DNA from: Ostrinia nubilalis
Lineage: Eukaryota > Arthropoda > Insecta > Lepidoptera > Crambidae
Length of the DNA: 64,000 bases
Direction: 5' to 3'
Assembly (NCBI RefSeq): GCF_963855985.1
Contig: NC_087109.1
Location: 330,001-394,000, forward strand
Below, in pieces: positions 51,613-62,059 of the stretch. The notes under the pieces are model-generated. The model was not told the DNA's origin. It did not search any database and saw only the letters and a program-made list of their open reading frames with translations. The position numbers and the translations under genes are program-made. Position 1 is the first letter of the stretch, and each line of letters starts with the position of its first letter.

Positions 51613-53180
51613 CAAATGAGCCAAATCGCTCTAATTACAACTGTATAAAAAGCAGTATTTACCTTGAAATACTGTCGTCGGTATCTACATTAATATTCCT
51701 CAGTATGTACTCCAGGTGTACCTGTACTACACATAGGACACTCAGGGATTCCCCGAAAACTAACACCTATTTCCTTTGTCATTTCGCTTACAAGCTTATA
51801 GAAAATACCTCCAACACAACCGCCTGTCCATTTAAACTTGCATCAGTTCTAAACTAACTTCCTTCATTTCAGGTAAGTACCTTCATATGAGCCGGCATTG
51901 ACACGCAAACGTGGACTCTATCTACAAGAAGCAAGGTATGTTTTAGCTTGATATTATGTGGGGTAAATTATCTGTTACGGAGGCTCAGTGCATTAATATT
52001 GTTTAGATTCATGCCCAACTTTGTTGGCAGTTTTGTGATACTGCATTATTATGAGGGAACAATGTCGTTGTAATAAAGAATAATGAAGAACTCAGGGGAT
52101 TGTATAAAATTGAATTAAATACGCATAACACTTAGCAAGTTGGTTGGGTATCGAAAAATAAACAAAAATAAGCGCTCCAAAGAGTAAGAAAAGCCCATTA
52201 AAAGTTCATTATCTTCATATCACTTATTGTACTATTTGTAAAAATATTATTTTCTATAACATGACGCGCAAAGCTTTTACCAGCTTCTCATAAAACTAAT
52301 ACACGAAATTATTCCACTAACAATCTTACGTAACGTTTTGGACATTTACCTATACGTCAAGGGCACGTACATAATTATAATTGAAAACATACTGTAGGTA
52401 CTCATATTATATTCAACATCAAAAATGTCTTTCATCTTTCACATTTACAGATCTTAACTGTATTCAAAAACTTATTTCTTTCCCATTCACTCCATAATAT
52501 GCATGTGTAACTAGATCGCACCGGCTATTACCACTGCAAACCGGTTCTTAACGCTACAAACCGGTTCAGTCCGGAACCGCTGCGGATATTAAGCGGTAAA
52601 TTGTGTCCGTGTGGGTTGTATTATTGTCTGTGGTGAGGGTGTTATGGTGCCTTAATCACATGTATAGCTGTTGGAGTAGTCTATGGTGAAAATGGGGTGT
52701 TTGGAATTGAGGGATTTGACAAATATTAATATTATTCCAAAACCTGGAAGTGCGCTCGTGACATTGGCGGAGTAGTGTGCCCTCAGTGGCAAAAAACGCA
52801 AGTTCATCGCCATAAACCAAAGAAGAAGAAGAAGAAACCTGGAAGTAACGATGTATTTATGTACCTATGTTTAATTATCTTGACGTAGGTAATTAATAAT
52901 GGAATTATTATGTATCCTAATATCACAAGAATCTTTTAATATCGATAATTTTTATAAAATTTTACCTTTTGCATTGGAAGAGACTTAATTTTAATAGTCT
53001 CCTACTTGTTTCAAATAAATCAAACTACATAAATATAAATAGTCTTCCAGCATGCTTCCAAATTGGAAATAAGATTCATTCTTGAAAACTTGAGAAAATT
53101 TAATATTCATTGATTAAAACTGTCAATTACTCAGGCACTACGGAAACACGAGTAAAAACATGTTGAAAGGTTGGATAAAA
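51613..53180. other. AT-rich DNA, no gene seen
   Basis: No coding frame of note. AACCGGTTC-type motifs recur near 52540-52575 (CAAACCGGTTCTTAAC, CAAACCGGTTCAGTCC). Confidence 0.4.
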
Positions 53181-53184
53181 AACT

Positions 53185-53310
53185 CATTTATTTTGCAAAT
53201 AGGCTTTTAAAAAGCACTTTTACACGTCCCAGTATTAATCCTACCACTGCTTCGGGACAATAAATGGACCAGTGCTGAGAAGAAGCAGCAAGAAACTCAG
53301 TCACTATAGG
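53185..53310 (-). mobile_element. LINE 3' UTR fragment
   Basis: TTTATTTTGCAAATAGGCTT, ACTTTTACACGTCCCAGTAT and CACTGCTTCGGGACAATAAA, as at 47590. Confidence 0.75.
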
Positions 53311-53970
53311 ACTGAGATTTTACCTACTAAGTATGTCATTATTGCTTTAGTCATTAAGCATTTGTAATTTTAAGAAACATTTGAGAAATGGTTGCTATCA
53401 CTGACACTTTACGATTTAAAAGAGTTCTTGGACTTGCTGTAGTTTTGTTCTTCTTTAGAATCGTCGCTAATATTGTGGTGTTTCTAATTTAACTTTTGCA
53501 TGCTTATAATTTTAGCTAAACATGTATCGTTCTCACTTTCTGTACCTAACATTTTTATATACCATGTTTAATTGCAAATAAATGATTATGATTAGACTCA
53601 ACTCGCACCTCAAGTATTCCTACGTCAACTAATATGAGAACTCCAAGCCTCAAATAACTCCGCGTCCCTCCCCTCCACAATGCGAGTCGGTGACAAAACG
53701 CTCCCGGCCCTTTCAGTCCATTCACTCTCGCCCATTCACCCATTCAGTCATTCAGGCGACGGCACATTCCTAATATGATTTTGAAGTCATCTTTTGTGGG
53801 TAGACGGGCTTTTCAGTATTCTCGAATATTTTGTTGCTGAATTATGGAAAGGGTTGTTGACCTTGTGACAGCGGGGTTAATGCCCAACGCTGTTAATTTG
53901 TTTGTATTTCTGATTGTGCGTATAGCTTATTGGTGTCATTTATGTGTAAAAAGGCAAAGAAAAGTCATAA
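53311..53970. other. No gene seen
   Basis: Mostly AT-rich. A GC-richer stretch 53600-53760 carries no confirmed exon. Confidence 0.4.
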
Positions 53971-53974
53971 GTCA

Positions 53975-54010
53975 TCTATTTTCTGCAAATAGGCTTTTAA
54001 TGAGCGCTTT
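53975..54010 (-). mobile_element. LINE 3' UTR fragment, very short
   Basis: TCTGCAAATAGGCTTTTAAT, then GAGCGCTTTAACTGT. The terminal ~35 bp of the 47590-type 3' UTR. Confidence 0.5.
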
Positions 54011-54034
54011 AACTGTACCATTCTATAACCACAC

Positions 54035-54345
54035 TTTTTTTTATCCACAACGAGGAAGCTCTTGGCCTGTATCTCACCTGATGGTAAGTGACGATCAGGC
54101 CGTAGGTGGAAGCGAGCTTCGGAGGAACTGGCTATCTTACCTCTAACTGCTGGAACACGAAAATGCTGTTAACATTGTTGTTATGGCGACAGACTTAGGT
54201 AAGATGGTGGTAGCTAGCCAGGCGGACTTAGAACAAGCCCTACCACTAACCAAACCGAACAGAAAAATCTGCCCCCACTGGGAATCGAACCCGGGACCTC
54301 TGCTTCTGAAGCAGGCGGTCTTACCACTAGACCACAGAGGCGGTT
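54035..54345 (-). mobile_element. tRNA-headed SINE family 2, copy 3
   Basis: On the minus strand: AACCGCCTCTGTGGTCTAGT, GGTTCGATTCCCAGTGG, body, and an A-rich 3' end (T run at 54035). A small deletion near 54120 removes part of the body. Confidence 0.87.
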
Positions 54346-55095
54346 AAACTCACTATAAGTGAAAGAATGGAGTGGAATCCTTTCTTTGGAACTCTCTCTC
54401 TCTCTCTTTCCGCAAGTATCCCGCAAGTGTTTATGACCTCCCAAAAGTATCTAACATGACTCGTGTAACATTTAAAACTGATTAATTGGGACTGCTAAGA
54501 ATAAAAAATACTTAATTCATAGCGAACAATAAGGTTAATACAAATGTTTTCAGTATGTATTTGAGGCAATAAAATTTTACTGTAGATCATCATTACTAAT
54601 TTGACTAGGCAGTATTAACGTAAGGGTAGGTGATAAAAATTTAATAAGTCTGGAACAGTAAAGAAAAGTATATTCCAGCTTAAAACTTGGCAGTTATGCC
54701 TACGAGGTTCCACTAAAATGTCTAAGTTACATACATTACGGCCAGCATTCAATTTGAAAGTGGCAATTAGGGTTCATTTGGTTCATTAATTTTCGGCGTT
54801 AATACTCTAACCCGTGTTCACTCATATTAAGGCTTTACCATAGCCTGACAAGTAACAGCCACATCACATAATCATAATGAATGTATTCATAGATAACTTA
54901 TTAAAACTATGGATCTACTCTGAACACGAAAGTATAACATCTAGTAAAACTAATAATTATTGTAACATAAGAATATTTTTATAATGAAATCATCATGCCA
55001 ATAGATTCATTAATAGGAGTCCATATAAAATCTGCCAAGAAATTTTACTGCTCCTATATTATGTTCTTCTGATTAATTTCGTTGCGGGTCCAATG
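54346..55095. other. No gene seen
   Basis: (CT)n at about 54389-54408. Otherwise AT-rich without recognised features. Confidence 0.4.
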
Positions 55096-55099
55096 ATAG

Positions 55100-55215
55100 C
55101 TTCACTTTCCCCCGGGACAAACTTGACCTTCACTGGTTGGATTTTTAAGTTTGTCAAGCTGTAGATCCTGGCTACACAGGAGTTGCATCGGTGGGAATAG
55201 TCCCGTGCTCACACT
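55100..55215. repeat. Dispersed repeat, inverted copy of 28545-28655
   Basis: CACTGGTTGGATTTTTAAG, AAGCTGTAGATCCTGGCTAC, ACAGGAGTTGCA and GGGAATAGTCCCG. Confidence 0.6.
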
Positions 55216-55420
55216 ATATGAGTTGGCTGGTCTTTTTGTGTTGTGCCATAGTAATGTTCCCTTCACTATGAACTGAAATACATATTATGGACGAGGTGGT
55301 CCATAATGTAGCTGATATTATTACCTAACTTTAATTGCTGAGAGCAGCTGGCGATAGATATAGAGTTTATATGCATGGCATCTACATGATTATATTGCTT
55401 CTTTGTTCTCAGTAAATCGT

Positions 55421-55672
55421 CATCATCATTTCAGCCGTAGGACGTCCACTGCTCAACATAGGCTTCCTCCAATGCCTTCCATATTGACCGGTTGGTATAG
55501 CGGTTTGCATCCAGCTCCTTCCTTTCCTTTATGATGTATTATGCTGCGTTTTCCGGTACGCGGCCTTCACTCCAGAACCTTGCTGCCCCATCGGCCGTTA
55601 GTTCTGCGTACTATGTGCCCTGCCCATTGCCACTTCAGCTTGCTAGTCCGTCGGGTTATGTTAGCGACTTTA
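55421..55672 (-). mobile_element. RTE family B 3' fragment, minus strand
   Basis: CATCATCATTTCAGCCGTAG (inverted tail and stop region), then up to ACTTCAGCTTGCTAGTCCG, corresponding to the AGH-A-R region of RT. The longest minus-strand family B copy, ~250 bp. Confidence 0.87.
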
Positions 55673-55718
55673 GTATCTTTAAACGTTTAATCAGTTAGTA
55701 TTAAACGTTTAAAGATAC
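55673..55718. repeat. Perfect 19-bp-arm hairpin
   Basis: GTATCTTTAAACGTTTAAT, an 8-base loop CAGTTAGT, then the exact reverse complement. It abuts the truncated end of the RTE fragment. Confidence 0.85.
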
Positions 55719-55777
55719 TCTTGTTAGGTACACGATGTTGTGATAGTGAATAGTGAAACCATTTCTATGGAGCGATA

Positions 55778-55867
55778 TTTTTTTATGTGACAGGAGGCAA
55801 ACTAGCAGACGGATCACCTGATGGTAAGTGAATACCGTCGCCCATAGACACCCGCAGTCCCAGGTGA
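55778..55867 (-). mobile_element. Retroposon 3' module, copy 4
   Basis: TTTTTTTATGTGACAGGAGG, GGATCACCTGATGGTAAGTG and CCCATAGACACCCGCAG. Confidence 0.7.
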
Positions 55868-56330
55868 TACGCTCTCTTCTTGAAAGCTTGCAAGTCGTAT
55901 CGGTCCGCACACCGCACCACATATTCTCATTCTTTCAATTTCATTAAGATAGTTACTCGAACGTACATCTGTCGTATCATAAGCTGGCACGCTTTGACCT
56001 CATCAGTTTCAATTACAATCTACCCAAAAGAAGAACAAGCTCTACATAAAAATCCGCATCACAAAAAATGTTATTAAAGCAAATATTTGTATACAAATGA
56101 TAACATCGAGGTTTTCATTAAAAGGCCGGTGTTATCCCGGAGCGAACCAATTCGGGGAATTACAGAGCCGCCTTTGAAGTCGAATAAGTTAGAAAACCTC
56201 GCGGGTACAGGATCTGCGCACAATTGAGACTTTGTGGATTAAAGAATCAGTCACGTTTGCTGGTTTGGATCCCGCTGGGGGCTTGTGCTACATTTTAAAA
56301 GATTTTTTAGACGGAGTCATGGACGTTTAT
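55868..56330. other. No gene seen
   Basis: A GGTTTGGATCCCGCTGGGGG motif near 56262 could be a decayed SINE B box. No coding frame recognised. Confidence 0.4.
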
Positions 56331-56334
56331 GTAG

Positions 56335-56445
56335 TTCGTTCGTTCGTTTCACCAAATGACGTCCACTGCTGGACAAAGGCCTCCCTCAAGGACTTATACA
56401 ACGACTGGTCCTGTGCTGCTCGCATCCATGTAGGTACTTTCCGTT
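56335..56445 (-). mobile_element. RTE family A 3' end, minus strand
   Basis: GTTCGTTCGTTCGTTTCACC (inverted tail), AAATGACGTCCACTGCTGGA, then GACTGGTCCTGTGCTGCTCG. Confidence 0.8.
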
Positions 56446-56467
56446 TAGCTTTAATAAAAAAATCTGT

Positions 56468-56545
56468 AACTTTCAACCAAAAGACGTCCACTAGTGGACA
56501 AAAGCCTCCTCAAAAAGGACAATGACTGGTTTTGCACTTCACGTA
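56468..56545 (-). mobile_element. RTE family A 3' end, second copy
   Basis: TTTCAACCAAAAGACGTCCA, CTAGTGGACAAAAGCCTCC, then AATGACTGGTTTTGCAC. It lacks the GAAC tail and is more diverged than its neighbour at 56335. Confidence 0.65.
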
Positions 56546-56588
56546 TACATTTTTATTAATGTCAGAAAAATACAGTTGTCATTTTAAA

Positions 56589-56749
56589 AGCGCTTTCACA
56601 TATTTTAGGCGATTTAGCAACGCGACAAACGCGCGACAGACGCGCTGCCGAAAATTTCATACCATGTGACAGCGGATGCATGCCTTCATTATAAAAACGC
56701 CGCTGCCGCGCTGCTGTCGCGCTACTAACGCCCTAATGTGAAAGCGCTC
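56589..56749. mobile_element. MITE with AGCGCTTTCACAT ends
   Basis: 161 bp. AGCGCTTTCACATATTTTAG faces CTAATGTGAAAGCGCT. Inner parts GCGACAAACGCGCGACAG and CGCGCTGCTGTCGCGC also pair roughly. GC-rich centre. Confidence 0.8.
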
Positions 56750-58318
56750 TAAGAGAACGACGACTCGCTGCTCCCTAGCAATTATACAAGTGTGCTCAAG
56801 CCCTTATCAGTCTGACCTTTCGCTGTTGATAAATAATATTATGATAACAGCTGACGTCTGAATAAAGTTATCCTTGCGTTAATTAAAGAAATTAATGTCT
56901 TTAGAATGGAGGGAAGGCTTTAAATGAATTAGGAAAGTTGCCTCCGACTCTGAGTAATTCGGTTTCTTTGTGAATGTTATTTCATAATCTTATTCTGTAT
57001 GGCATTGTAAATACCTTTTGATTTGAAAGAGATGTTTCCATCCACTGTTTTCTGGTCAAAGTGGCCGAGTTTAATTTCCACACAATACACAAAATAAATT
57101 GTCCAGTTTCTAGCTATCACCTGAAAATTACATTTACCTACCGAAATGTATTTTATCACCATTTAATTCTGCTGTAAATTATCGTACGACAGGACAATTT
57201 GATTGGCAATCATTAGAATGATTCAAAATTCATTTTATATGTAGTTTTCTTGAATTGAATCGCTTTTAACTCTGCCCTAGTTGTCTGCCTCGCACTATAG
57301 TTGTCAGTACTATTAACTTTTTATCGCAAAGTCGCACCTATTAGAAGCACATCAGACAAGCCGTCGTCTGAACAAAAAGCACCTAAAAAGTTTGTCAGAA
57401 GGCTTAAGTGAAAATCCGGCCATCAACGTGTCCGTTACTCCAGCTTTGTATTTGAGGGTAATTCCGCCCCGAACAAAGATTAAGCCGAGATAAGAGAATC
57501 GCCAACTCCCAGATAACGAGCCACTTCCGTAAAAGCCTGCGCGTTACTACAAATTGGGGGCGGAAGTGTTTTAACGAACATTTAAAGTAGCGGGCCCAGT
57601 GATGTGCCTTGGGAGACCCTTTGATTGGTCGCCACCTGTTGCGCTGATGAGGTTTGTTAATTCATTGTCAAATCCTATGCGTATTATGATTTCAACGTTT
57701 CATAATATTAGAGCAGGAACTTTATGATTCTTAGAGGCAATATTTGATAAGATTTTTTAAAATTTTGTCCTAAGGCTATCAAAGTTCAGTAAATATAGTT
57801 ATCAAGCAAGCAAAACGGTGTAGGTTCAATAGATGGTACCTATTTTAAAACAAATAAGGCATCAATTCCAAAGTGTTTGTCAATATTTTCAGTATCACAT
57901 TGTGTCATGTGATCGATACCTACATTAGTTAATGATATTGGTAATTAGTTTGGGCTGAACTAGGACACCCTAAACCACGTCTAAACAGCGGTCACTTAAT
58001 ACTCCCTAATTGATATCTGGCGAGCGGCCAATGTTGATATAGAGAGTCATAGTGATATGACAGCATTGACTAGTCAGAACAAGTTAAGCCTAACTTTCAA
58101 TTAGCTGAATTAGTTTTACGATCAGAAAATCTTCCAATCTTCTTCAGATTTTTTTCCGTTTTACGATCAGAAATGACTTTCTAGATTTTTTATTTGACGA
58201 GTTTATAAAACAGAAAGGAACAAATGTGTTCTCTTTTAGTTTAGACTGGGTTTTGCAACATCAAGTTTCACCCCTAAATAGAAATTCTGATTATTATTAA
58301 ATTTTGGGGAGACTTTAA
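56750..58318. other. AT-rich DNA downstream of the protease-homolog gene
   Basis: No exon or repeat confirmed on either strand. The stretch separates the 3' end of the host gene from the repeat-rich interior. Confidence 0.45.
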
Positions 58319-58324
58319 TTTATT
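58319..58324 (-). promoter_or_regulatory. Poly(A) signal AATAAA of the protease-homolog gene
   Basis: AATAAA on the minus strand, 28 nt past the stop codon. A second AATAAA (58351-58356) overlaps the stop codon itself. The 3' UTR is therefore likely to be very short. Confidence 0.6.
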
Positions 58325-58351
58325 AAAAAAGTCAAGTAAAACAACAAACCT

Positions 58352-58627
58352 TTATTTCTTATCACCCCAAGAGTCTGCGTCACTGAACTGATCCTTCAAG
58401 AACCTCAACCCTGGAGGCTCGGTGGTTTCCTCCTCGACATATTCAGTGGTCACCTCGGTGGGTACGGTAGGTGGCGTGGCTTCTAAGGTGATCAACTTTA
58501 GCGGGCGGATCTCGATTCCCTGTGCCTCGGTGGGGGGAGGAGTGTTGAATATGGTGCCCAGGTATTCGAAGATGGGCCTCCTGGTTGTGGTCGTGGACCG
58601 GGCTCTTGCGCGGTAGTAGTCTGGCAT
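58352..58627 (-). CDS. Serine protease homolog, last coding exon (C-terminal tail)
   Basis: Acceptor TCATCAG precedes 58627 and the exon runs in phase 0 to TAA at 58352, 91 codons. It encodes an extension after the protease fold: STTTTRRP at the start, then Pro/Thr/Glu-rich sequence (PPTVPTEVTTEYVEEETTEP) and an end DSWGDKK. There is no membrane segment. Thr/Pro-rich tails are often O-glycosylated or flexible linkers (inference). The ATG at 58627 is an internal Met, not a start, because the reading frame is continuous with the exon at 59038-59184. Confidence 0.85.
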   Translation of the reverse strand: MPDYYRARARSTTTTRRPIFEYLGTIFNTPPPTEAQGIEIRPLKLITLEATPPTVPTEVTTEYVEEETTEPPGLRFLKDQFSDADSWGDKK

Positions 58628-59037
58628 CTGATGATAAAAAAGTGAAAGTTTAAACTTTGCTTAAATTTTACTATCCCTAAAACTGCTTTAAATTGGTACA
58701 TTTGTTAAAACTTCACTTCAAAATTTTGGTTGTAATTACACACTTGTTGTAGCTTTTTAAAAGCTATTATAATATGACTCAATTTTTCAAGCTTTATTGG
58801 CTTGCTAATTACGATATCTCGTGAATGGTTTCAAGGCAGTTATAAAATACAAATTCTTGCATGTTGATCTGAACCTCATAGTCATGAAAATAAAATGTGA
58901 TCTTGTGGCTGCAAACATGCCTCCCAAATTGATGTAAATTGCACTGTGACTCATAGGCGTTTTTCTATAACCTTTTCTTACTTACCTTGAAAGATAAATT
59001 TTCCCGCTTTAGCAAGTTAAGTATCATCAAAACTTAC

Positions 59038-59184
59038 GGTCTCATTGACAGTCTCGATCCAGTCAGAAAAGGCGCCGACCAGCGTGAATACAGTGGGTGC
59101 GTTAGGGTACCCGCATACTGACGGGCCGAAGGAGATGATGCCCACTAGTTTACCAGCTAGGATCGCTGGCCCGCCTGCGTCGTG
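59038..59184 (-). CDS. Serine protease homolog, exon with the altered active-site serine
   Basis: A 49-codon phase-0 exon between TTCTAG (acceptor) and GTAAGT (donor). It reads HDAGGPAILAG, LVGIISFGPSVCGYP and FTLVGAFSDWIETV. In trypsin-like proteases this segment carries G-D-S-G-G-P. Here the catalytic Ser195 is Ala and Gly193 is His, while Asp194, the GP turn, Cys220 and the C-terminal helix are kept. The fold should form but peptide hydrolysis is not expected, so it is a serine protease homolog (pseudoprotease). Such proteins act as binders or cofactors in insects, for example in prophenoloxidase cascades (family knowledge). The specific role is unknown. Confidence 0.9.
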
Positions 59185-59222
59185 CTAGAAATTGAATATA
59201 GAACGCTAAGGCTAAAAATCTA

Positions 59223-59286
59223 CATCATCATCATTTCAGCCACAGGACGTCCACTGCTGAACATAGGCCTCCCAAATTATTTCCAC
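59223..59286 (-). mobile_element. RTE family B 3' end in intron
   Basis: CATCATCATTTCAGCCACAG, then GACGTCCACTGCTGAACATA and GGCCTCCC. Lies just upstream of the acceptor at 59185, in the sense orientation of the gene. Confidence 0.8.
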
Positions 59287-59375
59287 ATCCACTCACTATT
59301 GCCCAAAGGAGCTAATTTAATAGAAATCAAAGCACTTTCTAATAAGATCTCCAGTGATTTACTTAGTGATAAAGG

Positions 59376-59581
59376 TCATCATCATCATATTAATTTCAGC
59401 CATAGGACGTCCACTGCTGAACATAGACCTCCCCCAATGATTTCCACATCACCCGGTTGATAGCGGCCTGCATCCAGCGCCTTCCTGCTACCTTTATACG
59501 GCCGATGGGGCAGCAAGGTTCTGGAGTGGAGGCCACGTACCGGAAAACGCAGCGTGAGACGTCCTCACAAGGTGGACCGAA
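59376..59581 (-). mobile_element. RTE family B insertion with 5' inversion
   Basis: 59376-59498 is minus (CATCATCATCATATTAATTT tail to CCTTCCTGCTACCTTTATA). 59499-59581 is plus (CGGCCGATGGGGCAGCAAGG to CAAGGTGGACCGA). The plus part is the segment that lies immediately upstream in the element (only ~7 nt lost at the joint). That is the signature of twin priming. Located in the intron between exons 59038 and 61122. Confidence 0.85.
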
Positions 59582-60427
59582 GAAACTGATTATACCGTTT
59601 AAGAATGTCTCTACCACTTTAAATCACGGTGGAAGCCTTAAAACAATTGTTTGTAATTAAAAATAGACATTTTGAGCTCCCTACTGTAACATTACGAGAA
59701 AATTAGTCGAAATTATGAATAATAAACGTGGCCTTCATTTTAATTAACATAAAAAACGCTGTTTCTAATTATTTTTCTCTGAGTCGTTATGTTTCTTTTA
59801 TCTTTGAAAGAATTGTGGATAAGGATATTCAGAGCAGAACAGATGTATCTAGATGTTATTTAAGTAGTTCATAATCTTTGTAACTTTTATATTGTACTAA
59901 GTATTAGCAATTAATTTCTAATTTTTAGGTTAAGTGCTATCTTAATTATAGTTACAGAATATATTTACTAAAATTTAGGAGTAGGTTAGACACGACAGAG
60001 GTAGTTATTTCTTTACAGAAAACATTATCTAAGATTTGAGAGTAGATAATAGAAATAGTGCCATTCGTTTAAATGAAAGAACATCTTATCAAAAGAATTT
60101 AAACATTTATGCGCAGTCATGCTTAGCCGTGGGACTTATAAATTCTTAAAACCACCATAATACGTAATCAGCGGCTGAGTTTTAATCACCATGACACCAT
60201 GCATAAATCCTCGTGTACCAAGCTGTGGACAGAATCCTAATGCTAATTGCTTTCTAAGTGGCTTCTAAAACAAAATTACGAATGTAATTTATTATTCTTG
60301 CTGATTCTGGCGTTACTGCTAAAGTTCGGTTTGATATCTTGGGACTGTTTCGTGTTTTTGCTTTGAAGATGCCGCTAAATATTTGTAAAGGTATTTGTTT
60401 GTAATGCCTAAATACTTTGATATTTAT
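59582..60427. other. Intron sequence, nothing recognised
   Basis: AT-rich intronic DNA of the protease-homolog gene. Confidence 0.5.
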
Positions 60428-60619
60428 ATTAGAGCATATATAAAAGCGAAAGGTCACTGACTGACTCACTCATCAGAAACTACAAGTGCTAGGAGTCTCA
60501 AATTTTGCATTGGGGTTTCTTTTAGAACGTAGGTGCTCATTATGACGGGATTTTGCAAAATTCAACCCCTAAGCGGGTAAAACGGGATCCACGCGTACGA
60601 AGTCGCGGGCGGCCGCTAG
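60428..60619 (+). mobile_element. Helitron-like repeat in intron
   Basis: ATATAAAAGCGAAAGGTCAC, CTCATCAGAAACTACAAGTG, and a 3' end CGCGGGCGGCCGCTAG then T at 60620. Confidence 0.75.
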
Positions 60620-60640
60620 TAACTTATAAGCATAATAATA

Positions 60641-60987
60641 CAGTAGAATCCCGATTATCCGGATCAATTAAAACCAGGGGTGTTCCGGATAATCGAAAAT
60701 CCGGATAATCGAATTCAAAGTAAAATCAAACAATAATGAACTTTTTACAATAGAAAGGGTTTTCAATTCAATACATCATTTAGACTTTAAAAATCTAAAT
60801 TTTAGACCATTGGATGGATACATTTCTTTTAACAATGAACTAAGACGTAGTCCGTACCGTATTAGGGTGGCGGCGCCTACCGTTTTTATGGGTCCAGACC
60901 CTAAATCGGTAATTAGACACCGTGAAGAATGAGTCCGGATAATCGGATATCCGGATAATCGAAGTCCGGATAATCGAGATTCTACTG
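60641..60987. mobile_element. Pogo/Tigger-like MITE in intron
   Basis: 347 bp bounded by CAGTAGAATCCCGATTATCC and its inverted match ending GAGATTCTACTG, with TA on both sides (60639-60640 and 60988-60989). The motif TCCGGATAATCG repeats at both subterminal regions (two left, three right). Tips and TA target resemble pogo/Tigger-type Tc1/mariner relatives. Non-coding. Confidence 0.87.
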
Positions 60988-60989
60988 TA

Positions 60990-61042
60990 CTAGCGGCCGC
61001 CCGCGACTTCGTACGCGTGGACCCCGTTTTTCCCCGTTTTAA
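60990..61042 (-). mobile_element. Helitron-like 3' end, inverted
   Basis: CTAGCGGCCGCCCGCGACTT, then CGTACGCGTGGACCCCG. Only the 3' terminus is present, pointing back at the copy ending at 60619. Confidence 0.7.
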
Positions 61043-61121
61043 CCAATGGTACACTGTGATTTTTAATTGATATTATTGTAGATTGTTTGATTTTGTAAAT
61101 AATATTAAATAATGTACTTAC

Positions 61122-61185
61122 ATCACACGCTCCTTCTCCAGTAGTAAACGTGCCGGCACAGAACATGGTTTGCGTTATGAATTTG
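61122..61185 (-). CDS. Serine protease homolog, exon with FCAG motif
   Basis: 64 bp between TTTTCAG and GTAAGTAC. The first base completes a GAC codon begun in the upstream exon. It reads KFITQTMFCAGTFTTGEGAC and ends with Asp, leading into HDAGGP. Cys182 and Cys191 of the chymotrypsin fold are present. The position equivalent to trypsin Asp189 is Gly, so the specificity pocket would not be trypsin-like even if the active site worked. Confidence 0.9.
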
Positions 61186-62059
61186 CTGAAAACAAAAAAA
61201 AAATGGTGAAACAGAATCTTTGTAATTAATTAAACTTAACTTTTTTAAAAGTTTTACTGCAGTAATGTAAGCAACTATGACGCTATTATACATCGTTACC
61301 GTTCAGGTACGTGTACAAACTTTCAAACCAATCTAACATCAGTGGTTTTAAAAAATTACTCTGAAGTAAGTTTGAGACTTCAATATTACGTGATTCCGGT
61401 ATTCGCGATGTAACATTCCCTATTCATTCATCTATGTATGTACCTATATTCCTTAAGAATTGAACGGGAGAGGAAAAACTTTCAATCAAAAGAAATAACA
61501 AGGAAGAATCCCTCGGGAACGCGCGACCGGATTAAAAGTATTGTTTGCTCCCTAATCCCGAAAAAAACGCATGTATCTTGTTAATCCTGTAGTAATAGAT
61601 ATAATAGCTACACGGTTACTGGTTAAGGTGACATTGCCTTGACGTGAGGCCCGCTTTCCACCAAAGCGGAGAAGTGAGGAGATGAGAGGAAATGTGTTTT
61701 GAATAACCAATCAGATTTCCTTATTTCTAAATCTCTTCTTCGTTCAACTTTGGTTCGAAAATCTGATGAGTATTCAAAACAAGACTCCTTTCGTCTTCTC
61801 TCCTCTTCGCTTTGATGGAATCCATGCCTTAAGCTTGTGTACTAAAAGTGAACTAAGAAATAATGTTAATGGCGCTTCCCTGCACTGCATGGTACAAAAA
61901 TCACATAAATGTTCTGAAGCCGATTTTAGTCCATCATAACTTTTTTTACTCAGCACAAAGTATTTGACTGGAATTTGCACCTGGTGTTAAGTGAGATGCT
62001 GTCTAGGATACTTTTTCCTGAACTTGGAAGTAGTTATTAACTAAACAAACAATACTCAC
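61186..62059 (-). other. Intron of the protease-homolog gene
   Basis: 874 bp with GT...AG borders. Contains an imperfect inverted pair around 61680-61810 (GAGGAAATGTGTTTTGAATA and TATTCAAAACAAGACTCC) suggestive of a decayed MITE. Confidence 0.6.

Noticed and set aside
58627..58627. ATG at 58627 as the start of a 91-residue protein
   Set aside because: It is directly preceded by a splice acceptor and continues the frame of the exon at 59038-59184. It is an internal Met.
60776..61054. 92-codon minus-strand frame
   Set aside because: It spans the pogo-like MITE and an inverted Helitron end, and falls in the protease-homolog intron.
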